DNA from: Gudongella oleilytica
Lineage (GTDB): Bacteria; Bacillota; Clostridia; Tissierellales; Tissierellaceae
Assembly (NCBI RefSeq): GCF_004101785.1
Contig: NZ_CP035130.1
Span: 1,612,001 to 1,676,000 of the forward strand
Length of the DNA stretch: 64,000 nucleotides
Direction: 5' to 3'
In this document: positions 44,010 to 51,618 of the stretch, in pieces
Numbering within the stretch: position 1 is the first letter of the stretch
Layout: each line of letters opens with the position of its first letter
Program-made: the position numbers and the translations under genes
Notes under the pieces: model-generated
Told to the model about the DNA's origin: nothing
Database searches by the model: none
The model's input: only the letters and a program-made list of their open reading frames with translations

Positions 44010-45305
44010 TCAGCACCTCCTTTTTGTGCGTTCTCTGGCAACTTCCCGCATTTCCTCAGTCCAGCTTTCGCTGCGTGATTTGTGCTGCCAGCGCTTTTCG
44101 ACTGTATGTCTATCGTGAAAAACAAATATCAGCTTACCTGGTTCTGGTACTAATATCTCAGCGATTTCTTTTCTCAAGGTATCGGCGCTAAGCTCCTCCA
44201 GTCCAAGCACCTCCGTGCTTAGCGAGTACAGCACCGACTCAGGGACCTGCTTTGAAGGGCAGGCAGCTTTTCCCTCCTGCAGATAGGTGGAGCAATACCA
44301 TGCCACCTTTCCTTTGCGATCCTTACGTTTATACTTCTTCCCGCAGAGCTCACATTGAAGAATGCTGCTAAAAGGGTAGCGGCTGCAGGTGCTGCTCTTG
44401 GTTTTGCTTTTCAACCTGCGACTATTCAAAATAGCCTGAGCTTTATCAAAGGTCTCCTGGTCAATGATGGCCGGGTGTGTACCCTCGGCATAATATTTCG
44501 GCAAATGGCCTTTGTTATGGACCAGCTTCTTCGATAAATGGTCTACCACATACTTTTTCTGAAGCAGGGCATTGCCGGTGTATTTCTCATTCTTGATGAT
44601 TTCTATCACACGTTCGCTTCGCCACTCGCCGCTAAAGGCTCTGGAAATATCCATCCTCTTTAGCTTTTCAGCAAGCTTTGTACCGCCCATGCCGCCAATA
44701 TAGTCTTCGAAAACCATACGAACAATGGCAGCCTGTTCAGGTTCGATTTCCACCTTGCCCTTAACGATCTGATAACCGAACATGAACCTGAGGTTTGCTA
44801 GGTCACCATTCTCAAACCGCTTGCGAATGCGCCATTTGCAGTTTTCACTTGCTGAGCGGCTTTCTTCCTGTGCATAGCTTGCAAGGATCGTCAGCATCAG
44901 CTCACCGTCCCCGCTCATGGAGTGAAGGTTTTGTTCCTCAAAGAACACATCTACATCCATGCTTTTAAGCTCTCGTACCGTTTCAAGCAAGTCAACGGTA
45001 TTGCGAGCAAAGCGTGAAACGGACTTGGTAAGCACCAGGTCTATTTTTCCATCTCGGCAATCAGCAAGCAGCCGCTTGAACTCGGGTCTATTATCCTTTG
45101 TTCCGGTCACAGCCTCATCGGCATATACGCCAATATAAAGCCAGCCTGGGTGTCGCTGAATATAATCGCTGTAATGGCTCACTTGTGCTGCCAGGGAATG
45201 GAGCATTTCATCCTTCCCAGAGGATACCCTTGCATACGCGGCGACCTTCGTAAGCGTTGGCATCGTCGCGATTGTTTTTTCCTTCTTTATGATAATCCTT
45301 TTCAA
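44010..45305 (-). CDS. Large serine recombinase, proximal copy
   Basis: The recombinase of about 431 residues carries the catalytic Ser in AAYARVSSGKDEM, SVSRFARNT and YAQEESRSASEN, a recombinase domain, and a zinc ribbon (CELCGKKYKRKDRKG, later YCSTYLQEGKAACPSK). Its C-terminus is shorter than that of its neighbour and has only a weak coiled coil. TTG at 45305 follows AAAGGAGG by 8 bases. It lies 2 bases upstream of the other recombinase gene. Paired large serine recombinases often act together in Clostridial elements; which one integrates and which excises cannot be told from sequence. Confidence 0.92.
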   Translation of the reverse strand: MKRIIIKKEKTIATMPTLTKVAAYARVSSGKDEMLHSLAAQVSHYSDYIQRHPGWLYIGVYADEAVTGTKDNRPEFKRLLADCRDGKIDLVLTKSVSRFARNTVDLLETVRELKSMDVDVFFEEQNLHSMSGDGELMLTILASYAQEESRSASENCKWRIRKRFENGDLANLRFMFGYQIVKGKVEIEPEQAAIVRMVFEDYIGGMGGTKLAEKLKRMDISRAFSGEWRSERVIEIIKNEKYTGNALLQKKYVVDHLSKKLVHNKGHLPKYYAEGTHPAIIDQETFDKAQAILNSRRLKSKTKSSTCSRYPFSSILQCELCGKKYKRKDRKGKVAWYCSTYLQEGKAACPSKQVPESVLYSLSTEVLGLEELSADTLRKEIAEILVPEPGKLIFVFHDRHTVEKRWQHKSRSESWTEEMREVARERTKRRC

Positions 45306-45325
45306 TAATTCTGCCTCCTTTCGCA

Positions 45326-45361
45326 ATTACATATATCACTCTAAAAGCCCCTGATAGCAAG
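45326..45361 (-). repeat. 36-base prophage repeat, copy 1
   Basis: This 36-base block matches 63076-63111 at 30 of 36 positions without a gap, including a 13-base identical core (ATCACTCTAAAAG on the plus strand). It occupies the space between the 51-residue protein gene and the ribosome site of the first recombinase, on the same strand as the other copy. Confidence 0.7.
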
Positions 45362-45365
45362 CACT

Positions 45366-45521
45366 TTAGCGGTATATGCTGCCTTTTGGAAGGCCATATT
45401 TATCAGCTAGGAGTGTCTCGAGTTTCGTGAATTCTTCCTCACTGAGGATGCCTGCAGCAAGCCATTTTCGGAAAACAGACACGGCTACACGGTAATGAAT
45501 GAGCGCCTGATGCTTGTTCAT
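45366..45521 (-). CDS. 51-residue protein of the recombinase operon
   Basis: The reading frame runs from ATG at 45521 to TAA and gives a 51-residue protein starting MNKHQALIHYRVAVSVFRKW, with GILSEEEFTKLETLLADKYGL near the end in pieces, a SHOCT-like pattern. Its start overlaps the stop of the HTH gene as ATGA, which supports coupled translation. Similar short proteins accompany serine recombinases in Firmicute elements; a role as a recombination directionality factor is possible but not shown. Confidence 0.65.
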   Translation of the reverse strand: MNKHQALIHYRVAVSVFRKWLAAGILSEEEFTKLETLLADKYGLPKGSIYR

Positions 45522-45922
45522 CCCTGCACCGCCTTTGACTTGCCATAGCAGGCTCGAGAGCAGAATTTGCGCTCCCGTTTGCCGTAGCCTTCAAATACTC
45601 GGCCGCAGGTCTGACAGGTGAATAGCCGGATGCTTTTATGGTTTACCGATTCGGGGTGCGCATTCCACCAGGCCAGCCGGCACTGATCCGAGCAGTATTG
45701 CTTTTGCTTTTTTCCGATTGTCTGCTTAAGCGGTGCACTACACTGCCGGCAGAAGGTTTCGCTTACGGGCTCTGAGGTTGGTAGCGCGACACCGCCAAGG
45801 TTATTTCTTCGACAATAGGATTTGACAGTATTATCCGATATGCCAAGCAGCTCAGCGATTCTGCTATAGCTTTGGCCTTCCTCGCGCAGCTGTTGAATTG
45901 CTTCCTTTTGCTGATGGTTCAT
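45518..45922 (-). CDS. HTH protein with two zinc-binding motifs
   Basis: The protein of about 134 residues starts with a sigma-70-region-4-like helix-turn-helix (IQQLREEGQSYSRIAELLG, then ISDNTVKSYCRRN). Two treble-clef type Cys sets follow: CRQCSAP with CSDQCRLAWW, and CQTCGRVF with CSRACYGK. The ATG at 45922 has GGAGG 7 bases upstream; an ATG two codons earlier is too close. This family is frequent beside serine recombinases in Clostridial prophages, where it may regulate excision or late transcription. Confidence 0.8.
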   Translation of the reverse strand: MNHQQKEAIQQLREEGQSYSRIAELLGISDNTVKSYCRRNNLGGVALPTSEPVSETFCRQCSAPLKQTIGKKQKQYCSDQCRLAWWNAHPESVNHKSIRLFTCQTCGRVFEGYGKRERKFCSRACYGKSKAVQG

Positions 45923-46000
45923 TTGCATACCTCCTTCTGAAGGCAGCACGGCCTTCAAAGTAAGCCAGGAGGCAGGGAAAAATCGGACGGTTTGGTGTGC

Positions 46001-46052
46001 AAAAAAAAAGAAAAGGCCCATAGAACGAAGATAATCTCCGCTCTATGGGCCT
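46001..46052 (-). terminator. Terminator after the lysis genes
   Basis: The minus strand has AGGCCCATAGA, an irregular middle and TCTATGGGCCT, followed by TTTTCTTTTTTTTT. It ends the late transcript after the amidase gene. Confidence 0.9.
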
Positions 46053-46067
46053 AGTGCAAAATTAAAA

Positions 46068-46772
46068 TCAGTTATATTTAATGTAGCCGTCAAAGCCTGC
46101 TGCCTTGAGTTTTTTGAGAGTCGCTTCCGCGTTACTCTTTACGGAAAATGCTCCGACCTGAACGCGGTAGTACTTCTTTTCAGATCCAGAGGATTCTACT
46201 GTTGTCGCGGATGCCAAGAGTAGCTTCCCAACCTCTTCACGAAAGCTATCCATGCTCTTGCCGTGCTTCGGAAACCAGTGCATCACATCGCTATGGTTGC
46301 TGGCAATGCCGAGTTTGGCTCCCTCGCTGTGGCAGATGATGTTCTTTTCGGTGAGTCCATACTGCTTGCAGAGATATGCACAAAGCTCAACGGATTCCTT
46401 GTAAACAGCAGAAAAATACGAGGCATCGGTCAAGCTGTCCTCGCAGATTTCAAAGCCGATATGTGTATCATTGGCAGAGCCGCCGGCATGCCAACCACGA
46501 TGATTCCAAGGAAGAGTCTGGTAAGTAGCAATGCTGCCATCAGCCAGTTTGCCGATAAATCCATGAACACAGACTTGCCGGCCACCAGGTTTATCTTGGT
46601 TCCAGTGGTTGTTGTACTCGTTCTTGCCGAGCAGGCCATCGTCTGGTCCGACATAGCGTTTTAGATTCGGGTTGTTGGCCCCGGTGGAATGCACCATAAT
46701 TCCTTTTGGCGTTATGATTTTGCCAGCTTTATAGCAAGCATTGTTAGTGAGAATAAGCTTATGCAGATTCAT
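46068..46772 (-). CDS. Endolysin: N-acetylmuramoyl-L-alanine amidase with SPOR domain
   Basis: The 234-residue lysin cuts the amide bond between N-acetylmuramic acid and L-alanine in the cell wall. The amidase_2 domain (about 1-170) shows the zinc-site pieces MVHSTGAN near residue 27, HRGWHAGG near 92, IGFEICED and the late His in SDVMHWFPKHG. A linker leads to a C-terminal SPOR domain (YYRVQVGAFSVKSNAEATL) that binds glycan strands. It has no signal peptide, as expected with a holin encoded just upstream. Its ATG overlaps the holin stop as TAAATG. Confidence 0.92.
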   Translation of the reverse strand: MNLHKLILTNNACYKAGKIITPKGIMVHSTGANNPNLKRYVGPDDGLLGKNEYNNHWNQDKPGGRQVCVHGFIGKLADGSIATYQTLPWNHRGWHAGGSANDTHIGFEICEDSLTDASYFSAVYKESVELCAYLCKQYGLTEKNIICHSEGAKLGIASNHSDVMHWFPKHGKSMDSFREEVGKLLLASATTVESSGSEKKYYRVQVGAFSVKSNAEATLKKLKAAGFDGYIKYN

Positions 46773-47174
46773 TTAATCACCATCCTTGCTCAGCTGGCCA
46801 AGGACGTCTTTTAATTTGCCTGGTATTGGCAAGCCGATTTTTGCTGCGTTCTCAATAATACTGATGCCTTCATTGGATAAATAGAAGAAGATAACTGCGG
46901 TCCTAATCGCGCTACCTGTTTGGATCAGTTGCGAATCGATAATGTGACCGACGGCAACCAATGAAAAAATAAGTACTTTCTTGAAAATCCCCCGAAAACC
47001 CACTTCGCTCGAAAGCTTTCTTTCAAGGACAGCTACCATAATGCCTGTCAGATAGTCGATGACCACAAAGGCGATCAGTGCGTAAAGGAATCCGTCAAGG
47101 CCACCCAAGAAATATCCGACGTAGCCGCCAACTGCGGCAATGACAATTTGAATCGTGTTAAAAATCTCTTTCAT
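46773..47174 (-). CDS. Holin (toxin-secretion/phage lysis type)
   Basis: The 133-residue membrane protein has three to four hydrophobic helices; the GYVGYFLGGLDGFLYALI and FVVIDYLTGIMVAVLERKLSS segments are typical of the phage_holin_4 family. It forms pores that let the amidase reach the wall and set the time of lysis. The ATG at 47174 follows GAGGAAAT. It lies immediately upstream of the endolysin gene. Confidence 0.9.
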   Translation of the reverse strand: MKEIFNTIQIVIAAVGGYVGYFLGGLDGFLYALIAFVVIDYLTGIMVAVLERKLSSEVGFRGIFKKVLIFSLVAVGHIIDSQLIQTGSAIRTAVIFFYLSNEGISIIENAAKIGLPIPGKLKDVLGQLSKDGD

Positions 47175-47256
47175 ATATTTCCTCGCTTTCAATTCAATAA
47201 AAAAATCACCCTATATAATCAAGAGCGATTAAGCAACAAACAAATATGAAGCCAAG

Positions 47257-47499
47257 CTATTCTACCTGCTTTGCATTCATGAGTTCTGAAACAAGCTTTT
47301 CCAAATCAGACACTCTTCGTTCTATTGATTTGTTTTGAACAGTTTCTTGTACTGTCTTTGGTGTGAATGAGCCGTTTTTATAATCGTATCGATTCAGGTT
47401 TTCGAAGACCTCTTCCGGCACTTCAACAATTTCACCGTCAGGCTTAAATCCACTTACGTACTGCTCAATCTGGCCATTCTTGACTTTTGCGTAGATCAT
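47257..47499 (-). CDS. Small phage tail-module protein
   Basis: The 80-residue soluble protein has a basic, beta-rich front (MIYAKVKNGQIEQYV) and a C-terminal coiled-coil helix (SIERRVSDLEKLVSELM). Proteins of this size and layout between fiber and holin genes are common in siphovirus-type prophages, but I cannot name the family. A GGAGG site precedes the ATG. Confidence 0.6.
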   Translation of the reverse strand: MIYAKVKNGQIEQYVSGFKPDGEIVEVPEEVFENLNRYDYKNGSFTPKTVQETVQNKSIERRVSDLEKLVSELMNAKQVE

Positions 47500-47513
47500 T
47501 TCTGACGCCTCCT

Positions 47514-49103
47514 TTAAACGCTAACAAAATATTCAACCAAGCCGGCACCACCGTTTCCGCCTGCCACACCGCTAACCCCCGGAGCACCACCATTTCCTCC
47601 AGCAGCATTAGTTGTTGCACTGCTGCCGGGTGCCATAATCGATATCAGTCCGCCACCACCGCCACCTCCAGGATTGGCATATGACTGCGAGACAATTGCT
47701 CCAGCATTGCCACCTTTGGCTTCAATAGTTATGGCGGGGATTGTTTCCATAGACAATACAACCACAGCGCCACCGCCACCTCCGCCGCCAGGGCTTCCAT
47801 TATTACCGGATACTGATGTCCGGTAGGCAGCACCGCCTTGTCCAATAATACCGCTTCCACCTGCTCCGGCGCTGTTTGAATAATAGGTTGAAGAGTCATC
47901 CTTGCCTCCTGAGGCTCCTCCAGCACCTCCCGAATCATTTAGAAGAATCAAATTCATCGCTAATGCAGCCTTTTTCATACGGGTGGCGTCTGGGGCTGAA
48001 GGTGCAAGATAACTCGTACCAGCCCCTATAGACAGGCCCTTGAAAGATCCGGCTGTGCCGTCAGTTGATGTCGTTGTGCTGGCACTTCCAGAGGTTGTGT
48101 CACCGCCGTCAGCACCACTTGCTTTGATGCTTCCGGAGCCGAGTATTTTCCTGGCCAATATAATCAATATCCCGCCACCGTTTCCACCTGATCCCGCAGG
48201 GGCAGTAATAGCACCTCCAGCGCTGCCTTTACCTGAAGCAGAAATTGTTCCATTGATCGTCAACGTTTCTTTTACAAAGATGTACGTCACACCGGAACGT
48301 CCACTTAATGTGATTCCGGCATTGATAGTAAGGTTGTTGTAAACATTAATATGCTCACTTAAGGATGTATCACTGCTAATCGTCTCATCATCAGAAGCAT
48401 AGTTGAACATGCCGTTGAACAATCCAAGCTGTATCAAGTTTCGGCCTTGTTTATAATGCTCACCAGAGTTAATGATTGTCATCAAGCTGCTATTTCCTTC
48501 AATGTCCGCAAGTTCTGAAGCGGAAAGCTGATCCTTGAAATTCGAATACATCCAAGCGTCAAGAGGCGGTGTTCCACCCACCGGATACCACGCTGGTTTC
48601 GCTCTGTATCTGAAATATCCGCAGACCTCTTCGTTTCCTCTCTCGTCCGTAATCACACCAGTCGTTATGGTAGAAAAACCATTGGCAAGGTAAACCTGTG
48701 CCAAGGAAAGCTCCCAGGTATTGCTGTTTTGGATCAACTCCGGCGGACTTGGGCTTTCAGAAGCAGATCCTTGCCTGACTGCGAATTCAATTTTTCTATT
48801 GGATAGATTCAGTCTTGCCACAATGCGGTCTATTCTCGGCTGCCCGCTGGTGTTGTCAGCTACGGATAGGTTCGTTACATCTTCCATAACCCGCATTGCT
48901 CCGTTAATAAAAATAGCCCCTGTATCCACAAATACCGTTTTATTGGGCGTGGCTTGAGGCTTGATCATTAGCTCGTATCCTATATCTCCTATCACGCCAT
49001 CCTCAAGGAGTGATCTGAAATATGAACGCCAATCCAAAGCGCTGTAAGCCCTGTCTCCCGCCTGGGAAGTGAAAGGCATTCCAAAGTCGTTAATATTGCT
49101 CAA
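47514..49103 (-). CDS. Gly-rich tail-tip or fiber protein
   Basis: The protein of about 529 residues has an N-terminal base-plate-linked part (ALDWRSYFRSLL, FVDTGAIFINGAMRVM and RIVARLNLSNRKIEF, which resembles the first domain of many Firmicute phage fiber proteins), a middle part, and a C-terminal half with dense Gly runs (GGGGGGG twice) spaced by short hydrophobic segments. Such polyglycine segments occur in phage adhesins. TTG at 49103 follows GGAGG, with 8 bases between. It follows the Tal-like protein and precedes the lysis genes, so receptor binding is likely. Confidence 0.75.
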   Translation of the reverse strand: MSNINDFGMPFTSQAGDRAYSALDWRSYFRSLLEDGVIGDIGYELMIKPQATPNKTVFVDTGAIFINGAMRVMEDVTNLSVADNTSGQPRIDRIVARLNLSNRKIEFAVRQGSASESPSPPELIQNSNTWELSLAQVYLANGFSTITTGVITDERGNEEVCGYFRYRAKPAWYPVGGTPPLDAWMYSNFKDQLSASELADIEGNSSLMTIINSGEHYKQGRNLIQLGLFNGMFNYASDDETISSDTSLSEHINVYNNLTINAGITLSGRSGVTYIFVKETLTINGTISASGKGSAGGAITAPAGSGGNGGGILIILARKILGSGSIKASGADGGDTTSGSASTTTSTDGTAGSFKGLSIGAGTSYLAPSAPDATRMKKAALAMNLILLNDSGGAGGASGGKDDSSTYYSNSAGAGGSGIIGQGGAAYRTSVSGNNGSPGGGGGGGAVVVLSMETIPAITIEAKGGNAGAIVSQSYANPGGGGGGGLISIMAPGSSATTNAAGGNGGAPGVSGVAGGNGGAGLVEYFVSV

Positions 49104-49116
49104 TTGATTTTCCTCC

Positions 49117-50733
49117 TCAGTATTTAATAATCCACTTAAGCGCCATGTAGGGCTGCAGGTTGTTGTGAGCTTCTCCACCGCCTGTACTCAAGGCACCGTC
49201 AGCAAGCGTCACATTGTGTGTATCCTCAGATGCTGTCGCACCAGTTCCACCGTCAGGAGTTGTATCGCTGTCTATCTTGATGTCATGGGTATGCGGAGGC
49301 AGCTCTGCAACGGTTAGTGTATGGCTTTTTTCGCCGCCAGTTTGTCCAAGAGACGCGAACTCAGTTTGGCTGCTATCTAACCCTACAAGCGTTCGCCCTT
49401 TTAGATTTGGTAAATTGAAGGTGGTTGAGCCGTTTCCAGCGCCATAAGTAGTGCCTATGCTTGCAAAAAGCTCCGCGTATTGGGTTCGGCTGACGGCTGC
49501 GCCATTGCATTCAAACCATCCTTCGGGAATATTGGACGTCGCAATCGCAAGTATAGCTCCGACCGGCGCGCTAGCCCGGTTCTTGATCTGCTCCGAACTC
49601 CATGTTGAAGCGGGAGAAACTTTGTTGTCGTCAATTTTGGTTGAGGATGCGGTCAAGGATGAAAGCTGCTTCGCAACTCCGACAACCGTCCTTCCGAGGG
49701 TTCTTTCAGGTGTTCCGAAAACAGGTTTGACAGATATATTACCTTGCTCGTAGATTTCCCTCAGCTCTCTAATTTGAAGGTGCTGAAAGGTGTCCTTGTC
49801 GATTACAACCGTCACAAAATCACCAAGATCATAATCTGCTTCATACTGAAATTGTCTACTCAAGGCTTCAAATTCAAAGCTGTTTACAGCTGCAGCATCT
49901 GAGAGAGCCTGATACCCGCGCTCAGCCAGCTCATTTATGGTCCCAATATCCTGGGCATCCACGAATAGCTCTTTTCGCCGTCCGCCAGCAGCGTTGTCCA
50001 GTTCCACGACAAGCCTGGTTGAACCATCGCCTTGTCCGCCAATATAGGCTACTGTTTTTGCCGAGATAACATCCTTCACTTTCCGAAAGCCTGCAATGTT
50101 GCCATACCGCAGTCCAAAGAGTATCCTGTTATTTTCGCTTTGGACAGAGGTTCTGTTGACTCCGTCAAGCACCTTGAATACAAACCGAGAGTGTTCCAAA
50201 TCCAAATCTACCCGCCAACCCAGATCATCGGGCAAAAGCACTCTTGTGATTTCTTCAGAAAGTGTAGCAAAGCGGCTTTGTTCGGTTATAGTTCCACCAA
50301 AGCCTCCTGTTTCAGAAAGGACGAGGGGATACTGCACTCTTGCCGGATTATCCGGATCGATGCAGTTTTCTTCCACCCAGTACCGCACCACTTGTTCTCT
50401 TGAGCCGGTCCTGGCATCAGTGTCCTCTCCGCTTGGCGGGATAGTAATATAGTCGTGGAGCAGGACGTTAATATGGTTGGCTGTAATCCTGTAGGTCATA
50501 ACGCTTCCGGATAACTCTGTTTCGATATGCTCGATGATAAAAGCCTTGTGATACTCATGGTCGAACCAAATGATGTCATTTTCGCTGATCAAACTGGCAT
50601 TGGGTATTTCTTCACTGATTACAAGCTCTAAAGAACCGATGCCGTTCCATACCCGCTTTATGATTGCGCTTTGGTAGCCTCGGATAGCCGCCTTGTAGGT
50701 GAAATCAAGGCTCATGACATTTAGTGTTTTCAT
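49117..50733 (-). CDS. Tail-associated protein (Gp37-like) with collar domain
   Basis: The 538-residue protein has a siphovirus Gp37-like (ReqiPepy6 type) N-terminal region with VWNGIGSLELVISEEIP, the type of hub protein placed after Dit. A C-terminal tail-collar domain (about 390-538) has PVGAILAIATSNIPEGWFECNG in pieces and the NLPNLKGRTLVGLDSS segment, then Gly/Asp-rich THDIKIDS and LQPYMALKWIIKY, which is the phage collar family end. The combination of tail hub and collar-type receptor head in one protein is noteworthy. It overlaps neither neighbour. Confidence 0.82.
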   Translation of the reverse strand: MKTLNVMSLDFTYKAAIRGYQSAIIKRVWNGIGSLELVISEEIPNASLISENDIIWFDHEYHKAFIIEHIETELSGSVMTYRITANHINVLLHDYITIPPSGEDTDARTGSREQVVRYWVEENCIDPDNPARVQYPLVLSETGGFGGTITEQSRFATLSEEITRVLLPDDLGWRVDLDLEHSRFVFKVLDGVNRTSVQSENNRILFGLRYGNIAGFRKVKDVISAKTVAYIGGQGDGSTRLVVELDNAAGGRRKELFVDAQDIGTINELAERGYQALSDAAAVNSFEFEALSRQFQYEADYDLGDFVTVVIDKDTFQHLQIRELREIYEQGNISVKPVFGTPERTLGRTVVGVAKQLSSLTASSTKIDDNKVSPASTWSSEQIKNRASAPVGAILAIATSNIPEGWFECNGAAVSRTQYAELFASIGTTYGAGNGSTTFNLPNLKGRTLVGLDSSQTEFASLGQTGGEKSHTLTVAELPPHTHDIKIDSDTTPDGGTGATASEDTHNVTLADGALSTGGGEAHNNLQPYMALKWIIKY

Positions 50734-51606
50734 TTAGATTCCCACCCACCTTTGCTTGAATTTGATAGCGGCTTCCTCGACTTCCGCTTCACCGGCAGTA
50801 ATTTTCAAGGTAGTGGTTCCTCTGGGAAGCCTGAAAAAAGAGGTCTGAGCCACATCGATGTATTGAAAGGCTACAGACTTATCACCAGTTAGGAGATCTT
50901 CCTTTATTACATTGATATCATCAATTCCGGTGGTTATGGTGAGCCGCTCGTTAGCCAGAAGGTTCATGGCCAGCACGATTTTCTCTCCGGTATCCATGTT
51001 TTCTATCGTTAGCGGGCTGTTCTTGGGTCCATCAAGAATAACAGTCAGCGGGCATTCCACATCTCCGCTATTGGTCACAACAATCCCTGTTGTATTTGTA
51101 TAGTCAAAAACAAAGCTGTCAAATATGTTCACCGGGAACTCCAGACAGTTGTCGCCGGTTGAGACCGAGGCTTCCAGGTACTCCTCGTCAGTAAAATAGG
51201 AATCGAACACTTCATAGATAATGGAGGTCACCTGATAACCTATTCCTCTTGATGGCGTGCCAGGCAAGCCCGGCAGGGTTCTTGTTTTCACCTTGTTCAA
51301 TACATATTTCTTTCCGCCGCGCTCATAAGTGAGTTTGCCAAGTCCAAGCTTTGGATTCAGGAGGCTGTTTAAGCTGCGCAAGGCTTCATCAAGCTCGATT
51401 GCCACAACAACAAACTTTACCTTTATGGCTTTTGCCGTAAAATAAGCATCTCCCACTGAGGTGAGACCATCCTGAAAGGGGCTGGAGGAAGTCATAAAAT
51501 CAGCCTCAAGTCCGCCAAGATCATCGACCTCAAGCCACCTGTAGACACCGCTTTCATCAAAGATAACCGTCTGTCCTAATGCATTTGTGAATATCAATCG
51601 CTCCAA
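50734..51606 (-). CDS. Distal tail protein (Dit-like)
   Basis: The 290-residue protein belongs to the phage tail (siphovirus Dit) family: RLIFTNALGQTVIF at the start, the DLGGLEADFMTSSSPFQDG loop and LNSLLNPKLGLGKLTYERGGKKY are characteristic. Dit forms the hub that links the tail tube to the tip proteins. It starts at TTG after AAGGAGG, and the following gene begins right after its stop, as is typical of a single late operon. Confidence 0.85.
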   Translation of the reverse strand: MERLIFTNALGQTVIFDESGVYRWLEVDDLGGLEADFMTSSSPFQDGLTSVGDAYFTAKAIKVKFVVVAIELDEALRSLNSLLNPKLGLGKLTYERGGKKYVLNKVKTRTLPGLPGTPSRGIGYQVTSIIYEVFDSYFTDEEYLEASVSTGDNCLEFPVNIFDSFVFDYTNTTGIVVTNSGDVECPLTVILDGPKNSPLTIENMDTGEKIVLAMNLLANERLTITTGIDDINVIKEDLLTGDKSVAFQYIDVAQTSFFRLPRGTTTLKITAGEAEVEEAAIKFKQRWVGI

Positions 51607-51618
51607 ACCGTCACCTCC

